A stretch of DNA of 64,000 nt from Sophora flavescens (GCA_030762895.1 CM061069.1:22459630-22523629); one strand, 5' to 3'. Counted from the stretch's first letter, positions 36,607-48,814 are shown. Program-made: numbers and translations. Notes: generated by a model from the sequence alone, not told the origin.

Positions 36607-37326
36607 TTTTTTTGTTAGACTTTAGAAACTAATTAATAACATGTATATATATCCTTAGATTGGTAGTTTTGTTTTTAGACATTAGAGACTAAAATTTATA
36701 TATATATACTTGTAGATAGTTATGTTTTTCCTATACATGGGTTTTGGTTTTAAGTCCCCCCGTTGTTCCTTTGTATATTTCTTTTCTTTTTGTTAATATT
36801 GAAATTTAAGGGTAGTGTTTGCAATTTTGTAATGTGTGTGATATTCTGTGTTACTGGGATATTTACTGAATGCAGGGATAGCTGAGGAGAGTGATATTTT
36901 AAAACTGAATTTAAAAAAAAATCTATTAACGTCAGTTGTATCAAACAACTGACGTTAATAGTATTTTATAAAATATACAGTACACTATTAACTTCAGTTG
37001 CAATAAAGAACTGACATTCAAATTAAAACCTTTAACATCAGTTCTTTGCCACAACTGACGTTAGTTTTAACAAAATTAACGTCCGTTGTGTTAAAGAACT
37101 GACGTATGTTTAACGTCAGTTGTTTAAACAACTGACGTTAATTTTAACAAAATTAATGTCAGTTGTGTTAAAGAATTGACGCTAATAGTTTTATATTTAA
37201 CGTCAGTTCTTTACCACAACTGGCGTTAAAATATTAACTATTAACGTCAGCTGTATTTACGTCAGACAATATTCTGACGTATAAAATCAATTTTAACTGA
37301 CGTAAAAAGCACTTATTACACTAGCG
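36607..37326 (+). repeat. Right subterminal region of the CACTA element
   Basis: From about 36927 it is a dense run of AACGTCAGTTGT and its inverse, alternating with AAGAACTGACGT forms. It includes a perfect 32-bp palindrome at 37110-37141. It matches the left-end motifs and ends at the inverted CACTAG terminus. Confidence 0.8.
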
Positions 37327-37460
37327 CGTATTCCTCTACCATAAAGTAGACTATGAATAATATTTTATTTTATTCAAAAACACTTTCTAACTCTCATATT
37401 AAAGTATGATTACTTATATTTTAACCGGTTGAAATGCATAATTAAACTCAGGCTGTTACA

Positions 37461-37761
37461 TACTACAAAAAAAAAAACTTCAAAAGCATGACCAAAACAT
37501 CCTAAAAACATGCCCCTGCCACATATAATTTAAGCTTGCCCATTATAAAAGCATGAATCAAAATATATAATTTAAGATTAACCATTATAAAAGCATGAGT
37601 TCGAAAAACGTGACCATCTATTTATTGATAGCGGAGCAACTTCACACTACAATTTCCATTACAAGAGCAACTTATTGAGATATGTTAGTTCCCTTCCCAC
37701 TATAATTTCAAGCATTAATTATTATTATTGCTTGTGGAAAAATATGATTATATGCTCTTCA
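37461..37761. other. Non-coding spacer
   Basis: Begins with the TACTA target duplication of the giant LTR. AT-rich, with a short repeated AATTTAAG/CATTATAAAAGCATGA motif near 37525-37595. No gene. Confidence 0.4.
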
Positions 37762-39173
37762 ATATATATTTTAGTTCTTGTGTTTTATGTGGGTTGGTAT
37801 TTGGAAGTTTTATTTATTTGTAGAAAGAAAATTTAGATTTGAGTTTATACTTTTACTTAAGTGTTCAAGCAACCGATCATCCATACCTTGTGAATGAAAT
37901 CGGGGAATCAAATGGTGGAGTTCAGCATGCCAATGAAATGTTTGATAGATCCTCAAACATTTTATGTTGAATTCAGCTTGATAACTTTCAGACAAGCACC
38001 AACTTAGAGGCTTTGTATGGTATGGTAAATGTTCTATGTTTTCCTTTGATTGTCTCATCATTTTCTTGTACCTGAATGAGTTGAATGGTTATAGAGAGAA
38101 GAAATAAGATTCATGGTTGGAAGATACTGTTCTACCAAAGCAATTGTTTTAGCAAAATTCACTTCAAGTTTCTTGTTCGGTTTAGTTGAGGGTTTTACTT
38201 AATTTTTTTCTATTGAAGGTATGCCTATTCCAACATTAGGAGAACAATTTGAGGAAATATGGGAAGAACTGAAGGATGCTATTTGTGCGATATTTTCGAA
38301 GCAAACTGACACTGTGACGATAACAAAGCATTATGAGGTAATCATTAAATTTTTCTAATTATAATGATAATACTTATTAATAATTATTTTCTAAGCAAAC
38401 TGACACTGTGACGATAACGAAGCATTATGAGGTAATCAGTAAATTTTTCTAATTATAATGATAATACTTATTAATAATTATTATTAATAAGTATTATCAT
38501 TATAATTAGAAAATTTTAATGATTACCTCATAATGCTTCGTTATCGCCACAAAGGTCGTCTTGTTCTTCAAAATATCGCATGAATAGATCCTCTAGCTCT
38601 TCCCACATTTCCTCAAAATGTTCTTATAATGTTGGCATAGACATACCATGGTTTTTGGATCTTATAAAATACTCTTTGCAAATGGTAATTTAATTTCCAT
38701 ATTGTATTAATAAAACACAAGATGGAAATTAAATTACCATTTGCAAAGAGTATTTTATCAGATCCAAGAACCATGTGAATTGGCTAAAAACAATCCCTTT
38801 GGGAGAACCATCTCTTTCAATCATGAATCTTATTTCTTATTTCTACAACCATTCAACTCATCCAGGTACAAGAAAATGATGAGACAGTAATAGGAAAGCA
38901 TATAACATTTACCATGCCATGCAAAGCCTCTAATTTGATGCTTGTTTGAAAGTTATCAAACTGGATTTTACATAGAATACTTGATTATGTTTCAAACATT
39001 TCATCGTCCCACTGATCTCCACCATTTGATTCCCAAATTTCATCCACTAGATATGGATGACCGGTTGTCTAAACATTTAAACAAAAGTATAAATGCAAAT
39101 CTATTTTTTTCCCCCTTACAAATCAGTAAAACTTCCGAACACCAACCCACCTAAAACACAAAGACTATAATAT
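37762..39173. repeat. ~1.4-kb inverted repeat (arms ~0.7 kb)
   Basis: The left arm, 37762-38477, is the diverged reverse complement of the right arm, 38481-39173, with only TTA (38478-38480) at the centre. Inverted blocks include GTGGGTTGGTATTTGGAAGTT / its partner at ~39135-39150, TCATCATTTTCTTGTACCTG / partner at ~38865-38885, and a perfect inner stem TTATTAATAAG. The left arm has an internal ~90-bp tandem duplication (38297-38476). The right arm contains an additional small hairpin (38647-38775). Fragments such as PTLGEQFEEIWEELKDAICA (from 38228) look protein-like, so a captured gene piece is possible, but I do not recognise it. Confidence 0.8.
38647..38775. repeat. Hairpin with 54-bp arms and 21-nt loop
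   Basis: Arm 38647-38700 and arm 38722-38775 are reverse complements with only two mismatches; the loop is 38701-38721. It is absent from the other arm of the large inverted repeat, so it arrived or survived only on one side. It could be a tiny MITE or a small-RNA hairpin. Confidence 0.85.
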
Positions 39174-39652
39174 GTATTTACTGAAGAGTGTGTAATCATA
39201 TTTTTTTAGAAACAACAACAATAATAATAATAATGAATGAATGAATGAAGGAAGGAAGGACATTGTAGTGGGCAGGAAATTAAGAATAACAAAGAAAATG
39301 CACTTATGAAAGATGTGCAGTTGGAAAAGAGCATTAACAGTGAGACAAACCCAATTGACTTTGATGCACGAGCAATGAGTTGCAGTAGGGGAATAGGCCC
39401 AAATGGATGTGTTGCAAAAGGCCAATTGGTTGACTCTAGATTTTATAAATTAGAGAGAAAATAAATACACAAATTCATTAGAATTCTCCGGCAACCATTA
39501 TGACACCAATTTTTATATTGTAAAAGCGCGAGGAGGGTTATAGACATGATTCTAGTAGTTCACTTATTGAATGACATGTAACCTGCGAAAATTTGTATTT
39601 GCAAGAGCTGATAACTTGGCAATAATCTTGAGGCTCCGTTTATGGTGCATAC
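39174..39652. other. Non-coding spacer
   Basis: Contains AATAATAATAATGAATGAATGAATG and GAAGGAAGGAAGG microsatellite tracts near 39220-39260. No gene seen. Confidence 0.4.
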
Positions 39653-41691
39653 TGATAATCCGCTTACTTATGATATTTTATCTATTATTTTAGAACGGAT
39701 TTCATCAATTAAATTTTGTTAAATGCTTGATTTAGTCCAAATTAGACTTTGTTTTCCTATTTTGGTTATTTTAGAGTCAATGTGTGCATTCAATTAGATT
39801 TTTATTAATTTTCTGATATTTTCTTATTCTTATTTTTAGGAGAGGACAAAGAAGAAGGATTGAAATTAAATTGAAGATTGCCAAGTAAATTGCAAGGGTC
39901 CACATGACGGATTTGAATCCAAATCAATTTGGTTTTGAATTATTATGATTAAAAGATAATTCAATTGGCATTGAGATAAAAGATTGGATCTAAATTAATC
40001 AATTTGGATTTGGATAATAATTGCCTATCACAACAATAAAGGATATGATAAGATTTGACAATTAATTTGGAGATATTGATTTGGATATGAAGATTAAAAT
40101 GCTCAGGACCAATTATGATGGAGCTTGCATAAAGATGGAGCTTGGAAAGCAAGAAAACTGAGCCAAACAGAGGCAATCACGGCCTAGCCGTGATAGCTAT
40201 CACGGCCATGATCGAGTGGAGCTGAAAAGAAAGAATGGAAAAGTTAGAACTGGTCACGATCAGGATGTGATGTCCATCACGGTCAGGCTGTGATGTCCAT
40301 CACGGCCGTGACATGTCAACTGAACCAGACCCTCACAGGCAGAACTAATCACGGCCAGGCCGTGATGGTGGTCACGGCCGTAACAGACCCACCAGTGAAG
40401 CAATCTCCAAGTCAGAATCCGTCACGGCCTAGCCGTGACAGGCATCACGGCCGTGACGCGCAATATTTGGATTTTAAAAATTGATTTGATCTGATTATTG
40501 TAATTGCTTGGGATTCAAGTTACCCTACCTTATAAATAGGACCTAGAGGCTCGAAAATAGGGGACTTTTGGGCTGCTATCCATAGGCAAAATTATGATTT
40601 CTCTTCTCCAATTTCTTCTCTTCTCTTAGGTTTTTTTATGCTTTTGTTAATCAAGCTTGCCATGACCATGTCAATGCTTAAGTAGTCTTGCGTTTGATTT
40701 GTAAAAAGTATCAGGACAGCACAGGACAGACAGTACAGCACAGGACAGTAAAGCACAGGAGAGAGAGAGGAGGGAGGGAGAGAGGAGAGAGATAGAAGAG
40801 AGAGGAGAGAGATGTAAGGATAATTTTGTCTTTTGTTAGCCTGTCCATGGGACAACTTTTTGTCCCATGGTTTGGTGGGGGACAAAATTTTGGGTTTTTG
40901 TCCTGTCCCTCACCCCTTTTTTTGTCCTGTCCCTTGACCACTTTTCAGATCAAACAGGGAACACAAATTTTTGTGCTGTCCAGTCCCCTGATTTTTTGCA
41001 AATCAAACGCACCCAAATTTGTTTCTAGGGGTTGGGGCTATGCCCAAGATTTGTTTTATGCTATGAATTGATGTTTTACTTTTTGTCAATTTCAATTTGC
41101 TTTCGATTTAATTCATATTGCATGAATTACTTGTGAATTTGGTGCGCACTTATTTGCATGTCATAGATACTCTAAGGAGGAACCTAGCGGTGAACTTAGG
41201 TATTGGATCTATAGGAATCAAACTTAGGACTTAAATCACGAGAGTTAGAAGCGGTCCTTCGAGGGTTCACGAATTGTCACAAAACTTAAAGGGTTCAATT
41301 TAAATTCAATTACCACGAGAGTAGGGGTTGGTTTAATTGGGCACGGTTCTTGTAACCCGAGAGGGAGCATTAACTTATTTAGGACAAATTCGCCTTCAAA
41401 ACAAATTTCGATAATTAACAAGAGGGGTAGTCAATTTAGTAGCATGAGCGGTCTTGTTGGTAACCCAATTCCTGGAAATCTCTTTTTCATATTTAAAATC
41501 CCCAAAAATATTTGATTTTAATTTATTGTTTCTTTTATTTTCTCAAAATCTATTCACATCTATTTCTCAGTCTAAATAGTTGTTTAATTTGTGAAGTGAC
41601 ACTTGGTTTCCAAATCCCTGAGTTCGATACTAGGTTTCTCACCGTTTTATTATTACTTGCTTCGATCCGGTTCGCTTGCCGGAGCCCATCA
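39653..41691 (+). mobile_element. Solo LTR related to the gag-only element family
   Basis: Shares ordered blocks with the LTR at 24912-26540: GATGGAGCTTG..CTGAGCCAAACAG, the ATCACGGCC palindrome array, AAGGAGGAACCTAGCGGTGA, CACGAGAGTTAGAAGC, CACGAGAGTAGGGGT and a TTGCCGG..CATCA end. Proposed ends are TGATAATCCG (39653) and GAGCCCATCA (41691), with near-matching flanks CATAC/CACAC. No internal region follows. It carries a MITE at 40690-41010. The start is less certain than the end. Confidence 0.6.
40690..41010. mobile_element. MITE-like insertion in the solo LTR
   Basis: Terminal inverted repeats GCGTTTGATTTGTAAAAA (left) and GCGTTTGATTTGCAAAAA (right, inverted), then CAGGACAGCAC / GGACAGCAC. 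The interior is a CACAGGACAG and GAGAGAGAGG low-complexity tract followed by GTCCCATGG palindromic parts. The related LTRs lack this segment. No clear target duplication. Confidence 0.65.
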
Positions 41692-42479
41692 CACACCAAT
41701 GTTTGGTGTGCACCGGTACACACCAAACTTTGGACCGTTGGATCAACTTGAAATTGTAATCAGTGGCCATAATGAAGTGACCTGCAACTTATCAAACCGG
41801 TAAATACATATAATTAACATTTATCTTTTAATATATTTTATGAGTTGTAAAGTAGTCGCTTCAAAGTTTTTAATTTATTCATAGGTCCCTGTGATATTTA
41901 TCATTTTAGTCCATCTTCATTTAGTCCTTCTTCGTCCTTCATCCCTCTCAATTGGCGTTTGTCTCCCACTGCGATACCCCACCATGTGTTCCACTCTTCA
42001 TTCCATCGATATGAGGTGAACAGTGGATCCAAAATTGTTGCGTGTTTTCTGTGTCGGTGGACCAAAATAGTGACGCTTCGACGAGGCATAGAGTGGTGGA
42101 GTGTTGTGTGGCACATGAATCAATATTCTTGGTTGGTGCTTACTGGTTAGCCTTCTGCAACGTGTGGCTGTTGTTTGATTGTAGATTTTGTTTGTGAATT
42201 GCAAATGAGTCTCACTTTTGAGGGAAGAGTATGTGTAAACGCAATTTTGAAACTCGGGACGATAGCAACAATGGTAGAGAGATTTACTCATTTTATTTTG
42301 GTAGAGAGCAGAGCATCAAAAACGAAATAAAAAGAGGACCTTTGGTGACCTTCACCTGTGCAGGAAGAATGGCAGAGAGCTTTTGGTCATTTTGTTTTGC
42401 TAAGGGGGCGTTTGTTTCGAGGTATAAAAATACATTCCTGGGAATCATATTCCTGGTTGCTAACCTGTTTATCTAGTGT
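41692..42479. other. Non-coding region with short inverted repeats
   Basis: Near 41692-41735 CACACCAA..TTGGTGTGCACCGGTACACACCAA forms overlapping inverted repeats. Near 42405 GGGGGCGTTTGTTTCGAGGT resembles a MITE terminus, without a visible partner. Open frames here look fortuitous. Confidence 0.35.
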
Positions 42480-43940
42480 GCAGATTAAAACTGTAAGAAG
42501 CGCTCGTCCACTAAAGTGACAGAAGCGCTCGTCCACTAAAGTGATAGAAGTGCTCTTCTACTAAAGTAACAGAAGCGCTCGTCCACTGAAGTGATAGAAG
42601 TGCTTGTCCACTAAGGTGACAGAAGCGCTCGTCCACACAAGTCTTTGGACTTGCTAAGTACTTAATGAGAAGCTCCGTCCAATGATGTGACATATGGAGC
42701 TCGTCTACTAGGTTACGTTCAACCAGTTAAAGGAGTATCCGTCCAATGATGTGGCATATAGAGCTCGTCTACTAGGTTGCGTTCAACCAGTTAAAGGAGT
42801 ATCCGTCCAATGACGTGGCATATGGAGCTCGTCTACTAGCCCGTCCGAATATAAAATATTAAATGGCTAGATGGACGCAGTTATTTTCAAGATGGATACG
42901 CTTATTTTATGGACGCGAATTCTATAAGAATTATCAGAATCTTATTTCAAGAACCAGAATCAAGAAAAGTCAGAAGTTACTCTTTCAAGCAATCTCGGTT
43001 ATCAGAACCAAAGACCAGTTAAAGAATGCTTCCAATATGCTTTATTCCCTCGAAAAGGGAATTGTCCTCAGCAAAGTACAAAAAGCTCTTTGCACAACCC
43101 TGATATGGCTGTATCACGATGCATAAAGCCATGATCCTTCATGTTAGAGTACAACCAACGTTCCTATTACATTAATGGCTGCCCAGAGCGACTCTATTGC
43201 ATTTAATAAAGTTCTGCTTGAAGCCAACATCTGAGGGAATGTCTCTAACGGATCATAAATGCTTGAAGACTATAAATACATAAGTCATTGAAGATGAAGC
43301 ATAGAGAATACACATAACTTTAAAGAGCCATTACTCCGCGCATTAATATCTTCATTCTTTCGTTCTGTATTCTTCAATCATTTGAAGTTATTACGCAGAC
43401 TTTCCTAAGCTTTACATTTAAACCACTCTGAGTGTTAGTGAAAGTTCTGTCTGTCTGAAGTTGTATTTATTACAAACCAAATCTCTCAAACAAATCTGAG
43501 TGAGCCTGAAGAGGCTAAGTGTGCAAAGAATACTTGTCTTGAGCCTGAAGAGGCTAGGTGAGCAAAGAATACTTGTCTTGGAGCCTGAAGAGGCTAGGTG
43601 TGCAAGCAATACTTAGACTCTGTAACCTGATCAGTTATAGTGGATAAATCTTGGTGCTGGCAAGGATTGGATGTATCTCTTTGCTTTGAAGAGTGAACCA
43701 GGATAAATAACTGTCAACTCTCTTTCCTTATAACCTCTTTAATTGCTTTAGTTTTCTTATACGTTTATCAAGTGGTGTGTTTGCCAAAGTCACTGTTAAA
43801 ATTTCATCAGATAGGTCACCCGTCTGTCCTGTACCTTTCCACTCGTCTGAACTGAGCTTCTGTATGCGAAAAGATTTCAACTTTGTTTAAATTCTGATAA
43901 ACACAATTCAACCCCCCCTTCTCGTGTTTATAGTTGTCTA
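42480..43940 (+). repeat. Copia 5' LTR with three tandem arrays
   Basis: Ends just before the PBS; the start is approximate because no 3' LTR survives. It contains six 25-bp units (AGAAGCGCTCGTCCACTAAA.., 42496-42645), three ~63-bp units (GTCCAATGATGTGGCATAT.. at 42677, 42741, 42804) and three ~40-bp units (GAGCCTGAAGAGGCTAGGTG, 43503-43612). TATAAATA at 43271-43278 is a likely promoter. Confidence 0.7.
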
Positions 43941-43947
43941 TTTTAGT

Positions 43948-43959
43948 TGGTATCAAAGC
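43948..43959 (+). other. Primer-binding site, initiator tRNA-Met
   Basis: TGGTATCAAAGC matches the usual Copia PBS TGGTATCAGAGC, with one change. Confidence 0.8.
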
Positions 43960-46669
43960 TCAGCCTCTGGGTTGAGATCTAACAGTGTAGAGGTAAAAGG
44001 TCTTGAAGAATAGACATGACTGCTGGAGCTAGTTCAAGTGGTAGTTACCAAACTGAAGGAGCTTCCCTAACCAGACCTCCTTCCTTCAATGGAGAAAACT
44101 ACAAGTATTGGAAAGGTAGATTTCAATGGTTCATTCTATCTACAAACTATGATCTTTGGGATGTCATTACAGATGGTCCATTCATTCCCAAGAATGATGA
44201 TAACACTGACAAACCAAAAGCTTAGTGGACTACTGTAGAAAAGACAAAATGGGAGGTGAACCACAAAGCTAGATATAACATCATTTGTGCTCTCAGTCCT
44301 GAGGAGTTTGAGAAGGTATGTGCTTGTGACTCTGCCAAAGAAATATGGGACACTTTAGCTGTCACACATGAAGGAACAACCAAAGTCAAAGAGTCAAAGA
44401 TTGCCATACTTGTCAGAAAGTATGAACTGTTCATCATGGAGGAAGGAGAATCTGTTGCTCAAATGATAGGAAGATTTCAAACTATAATCAACAGTTTAAA
44501 ATCTCTTGGCAAAGTCTATACCAATGCTGAGAAGGTTGGAAAGATTCTGAGAAGTCTACCTAAACAGTGGAGACCTTTGGTCACTGCTATCTCTCAAGCC
44601 AAGGATCTCATTACCTTGACTATGGATGAACTTCTTGGAACACTCACTGTTCATGAGCAAGAACTTGGAGATGAAGTTGCGCCAAAGAAGGGCAAGTTAA
44701 TTGTTCTGAAAGTTGATCAAAAGTTAGCAAAAGTTTCCAAGGCTCTAAAGGCAGACGAGTCATCCAGTGATGCTGACCTGTCTGAACACGAGGATTCTGA
44801 GAGTGATGAAGAATTGTCTCTCCTGACTGTAACAGCCTGATTTTTAATTACGTTGTTTAATCGATTAAAATATAATTAATTATATTTTAATCTGAGAGTT
44901 AGAAAGTGATTTTAAATAAAATAAAATCATATTCATAGTCTCTCTTATGGTAGAAGGCTATGGTGAATTTTTGAGTTGAAAATTCAGACGGAGCCCTGTC
45001 TGCGTTTTTTAACTGACAGTATAATTTTATACTGACAGAAAACCCTAATTTGACCCGAAAACTGAAATTTGTAGATTTTTTATATTTTGTCCGTGAGGAA
45101 GTCTACTTTCTAAATTTCTAATCAGAAATAAAATATTATGTTTATTCGGACGAATTTTGGTAAAAGTTCGGACGTAAAACAGTTGGTGTTTTCACTGACA
45201 GTAAGATTTTAATGATCAGAAAACCTAATTTTGACTCGTGAACGAAATGGTTTATATTTAAATCATATTTCTAACGAGTTTGATTATTTTAAAAATTTTC
45301 AACCGAAAACGAAATATTACGCTTTTACGCAGGCGTAAAACCCTAATCGGGAAACCGACGGAGTCGAAAACGGAACTGCAGAGACCAAAATACCCCCTAG
45401 CTTTCGCGGGTATTAACAAGACACATCTATGCACTCTTAACCACTCCTTTTACATGGTTGTAAACCTCCCAAATCTCTTCAATTTCGTGCATCCACCTCC
45501 AATAAACCATACATATTCCATTTTGCTTTCGTTTCATTATTTTCCTCTCAAAAACCGAAATCGGGTAAACGACGGAGCTGCGTACGAAATTTCCGGGAAC
45601 CGCTAACAGATAGGATCGGTGACTCATTGGTGAGTCACTATGTGTGGCCCAAAATCAGTCACACCCCCATCAAATGTGAGCCACATATTATTAACCATGG
45701 TTAGCCAAAATAACCTTAGTTAAGTTAATTATAACCTTAATTAAGTTAATTATTAACTATCGTTAAGCTTATATTAATTAAATAATCATAAAAGCTATTA
45801 ATCCAACATCTAATAAACCAAAAAAGGCCTAAGATATAGCCTATATATACCACAAAACTGCAGCCCCTTCACTCACCTTCATTCTCTTCATCTTCCTCAC
45901 CAACTAAGTTACAAAACTCATAAGAACACCGAATCCCCACCGAAAATATGACCCTCTTCCTTTCTGAAACTCGAAAAACTCTTAACATAAAAGTTTTTCC
46001 CCTTTCTCTCTTATTTCCAACAAGAAAAAGATCATCAAAAACGGATAAGTTTATTGGGAGAAAGGCTCAAAATACCGAAACTGCCCAGAATTCTCAGCAA
46101 CCCACGAAACAGCAGAAAGAAGTCCCTTTTCATCCATGTTATGATCCGAACCAAATGAAACCTTCAACACCAACGTTGTTCCGTTTCTTATTATCTTTCT
46201 AACAAGCCAAATTTAATAATTTTTGGATGAGTATATTGTGAGATACACTCACAATACCATCACACCCTCAAGCTGTCCAGTTTTCAACTTAGTGACGGTT
46301 GATCATTTTCTTCATTTCTTCAATCTTCAAGAGGTAAAAGCTCGTCTCATTGATCATACAAGCTTTCATCTTCATGTATTTCTCATGTTTATGCCATGAA
46401 TCATATTTTTCCATTTCTAGATCTAAAATTTTGAAAATTCATAGGAAATCATAGAAAAATCCTTTTAATGTGAAACCAATTGCTATGATCTTTTTATGTC
46501 TTCTACTTTCATTATCCAAGAGTATGTAATCAAAAATATTTTCCTTCCCTATTTTCTTTAACTGGTCGAATCTCACCCAAAGGAGGGTTTGATGATTTTG
46601 TTTTCATTTTTGAAATCTAATGCTTGATTTGAGCTCTCTAGTACCTATACGATCTAAATCCAAGAGCTT

Positions 46670-47939
46670 TGACACGCTATCGCGCACGGGTCAAAAAGCG
46701 AGCGGTTTTATAAAACTGTAGTAGTGTGCGACAACTCGGATATCGTCTCACAAGGACTCTTGACTTGTTATTTACCACAAAAATCAGTTTTTTTTTTTTG
46801 GGGGTTGGCTTGAAATTCAATTGGAAAACAAAGCAAAAACAGAGCAATAAAAACAAAGCAGTTTAAGAGGTTATCAAATAAGCTAAAGACGATTAATCTA
46901 TTGTTCTCGATTTCCCAACTATCATCAGTTCATGTAAATTCCAAGCCCTAAGCAGATTCTAATCCCCTTTCGGTTGTAGCAACAATTAACAAGCGAAATC
47001 GCTACTACGAGATATATGTTCCTATTCCCAAATTAAGCAAACGGGGTGAAACACTCATGAACTAAGCGAACATGATTGTACACACGCAAATTAAGCAAAT
47101 GCGATTAAATATAGGAACATAACATCACCGAAATAAATCAACACAAATACTATACACTCCTGAATTAAGCAAACAGAAACATATAGCATAGTATTGAAAA
47201 GGGAAAAGCAAACAAAACAGGAATTACAGAACCTCAAGTGTGGTGGAAATTGATTACAGTAGACTAATCCAAGAAAATTAGTTCTCCATAAAAACGAAAC
47301 ACAACCAGAAAAAATGTAAAAACAATGGAGAATGAAAAGTGTCTTCTAATCTGCCCAGAACAACAATTTATAACATTGAGGAATTGCGCCCTCTCGCGAG
47401 GCGAACATCCACTCGCGAGGCGAATCTCATGAAGAAATCTGAAACGTTTGGCATTCTCGCGAGGCGAAGAATGGCTCGCGAAGCGAGGAATTGAAGAATC
47501 AGGCTTCTGGTCTTCCTGATCGCGAGGCGAGACATGGTTCGCGGGGCGACACGGAAAGGTTTGCATTTTTCTGGAACAGTCAGCCTTCAGGGTCGCGAGG
47601 CGAGGTGTTGTTCGCAGGGCGAACCAGAGAGGATGACATTCTGCTGTTCAGGCTGGTTTTAGGGTCGCGAGGCGAGAAGACTCTCGCGAGGCGAATACCT
47701 TCAGGATTGAAATTTCCTTTGCTTCTTTATTCCCTTAACTTCTAAGTCAACCTGAAAACAATAAAATAGCCATAAGTGCTTTATTTGACTCAAAACTGGC
47801 TAAATTAACCTAAAACTACTTTAGAGACTCACAACCTTGCTTGAGGACAATCTAATCTAATTTGGGCGAAAACGCACTATAATTAGCACAAAACCATGGT
47901 CATACTAGCCATAAAACTAGATGAGCCAGAGGCTTATCA
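46670..47939 (-). mobile_element. Solo LTR of the Athila-like Gypsy family (1270 bp)
   Basis: Reverse complement of the LTRs of the element at 51203-60700: it begins TGACACGCTATCGCGCACGG and ends GAGGCTTATCA. Flanked by exact duplication AGCTT (46665-46669, 47940-47944). It contains the CTCGCGAGGCGA array at about 47385-47695. Confidence 0.9.
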
Positions 47940-48814
47940 AGCTTGAATCCAACTAAATTTCCTAGCCTATTTTCCTAATATGGGCCGAAACCCTAACCTT
48001 TGGTGTTAGAGGATTTTGTTTCAATTCTTTTAGTTATGATCAATGGTTTTATCATGATAAATGCTTAAGGATCATTGATCTAAGAGTTTGTGAAGTTTTG
48101 AAATCCCCAGCCTTATTTTGGGTTGTCATAGCCGAACCTAGCCTTTTGTGGTTAAGGATGAATTTTGTTTGATTAATTCATTCTTATGATTGGTTGAAGG
48201 TTGATTTAATAACCGTAGTGTCGTGACGAGGAGCTGAAAGTTCGTGTTTCTGGAGATAAGCTCAGGTGGGGGAAAGAACCAATCTACCGTTGGAAACGAT
48301 ATGTAGTATATTCTATAATAATTGTGTAGGGCGACCTAAACCCTACTAGTAGTCGAGTAATCGACAAGACCAAAATCCCATAGGAAACCTTTTCTGAAAA
48401 ATCAATGGTGATTTGGGGATTGTAGGTTTATCGACGTTAGGATGATTTTATCTTATCTAAGGTTGATTGAATTTATTATTATTATTGAATTGCTTATGTG
48501 ATATTTTGTGGTATTTGAATATTTATGATTGTTTGTGTTATGCATGATCTGCCTGGTTTTTAATACTATGCTCAGTTGATTTTAAGCAAGGATATATATT
48601 GTTCGGGAGATGATTGTTTGGGTGAGAGAATGAATTGACTTAGATGTGCCTAGCTTAATTAGTTATCTAATGGATGAGATGTGACATAGAATGCGGGTTG
48701 AGGTTATGATGGGAGCTTAAGGTACTAGGTTGTTATTGATGCGAGATAGTGAGATTCATATAGAGGCTTTGATGCAGATACTTTTTCAGTCCATGACGCG
48801 TTGATCTGATTTAT

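Larger units (their letters stand above)
19521..37326 (+). mobile_element. CACTA (En/Spm) transposon with TNP2 and Ulp1-like genes
   Basis: The left end is CACTAGTGGAAATAATG. The right end, read inward on the minus strand, is CGCTAGTGTAATAAGTG, a good inverted match with one change in the CACTA core. The flanks TGT (19518-19520) and CGT (37327-37329) are an imperfect 3-bp target duplication. Both ends are packed with subterminal AACGTCAGTTGT repeats. It carries a TNP2-type transposase gene (broken) and a second, ten-exon gene with an Ulp1 domain (open), the usual two-gene CACTA plan. It is inserted in giant LTR copy A and is interrupted by the LTR element at 24912-32515. Its length without that insertion is about 10.2 kb. 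Confidence 0.88.
16132..37460 (-). mobile_element. Giant solo LTR, copy A (~3.52 kb without insertions), split by a CACTA element
   Basis: On the minus strand the unit starts TGTAACAGCC (37460) and ends GGTGTCTCA (16132). It is flanked by the 5-bp duplication TACTA (16127-16131 and 37461-37465). The unit itself is 16132-19520 plus 37327-37460; everything between is the CACTA insertion. It aligns along its length with copy B at 44828-49652, which has the same TG..CA ends and its own duplication. No second LTR, PBS or PPT is seen, so a solo LTR formed by LTR recombination is the simplest reading. At 3.5 kb it is in the size class of very long LTRs such as Ogre-type Gypsy elements; that family assignment is inference. 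Confidence 0.75.

Noticed and set aside
16132..37460. Reading the TACTA-flanked unit as one 21-kb full-length retrotransposon
   Set aside because: The two outer parts together equal one copy of the unit at 44828-49652 and everything between has CACTA ends, so it is a solo LTR with an insertion.
42496..42645. Regularly spaced 25-bp units resembling a CRISPR-like array
   Set aside because: Direct tandem repeat without unique spacers, inside a plant Copia LTR; no cas genes and not prokaryotic DNA.
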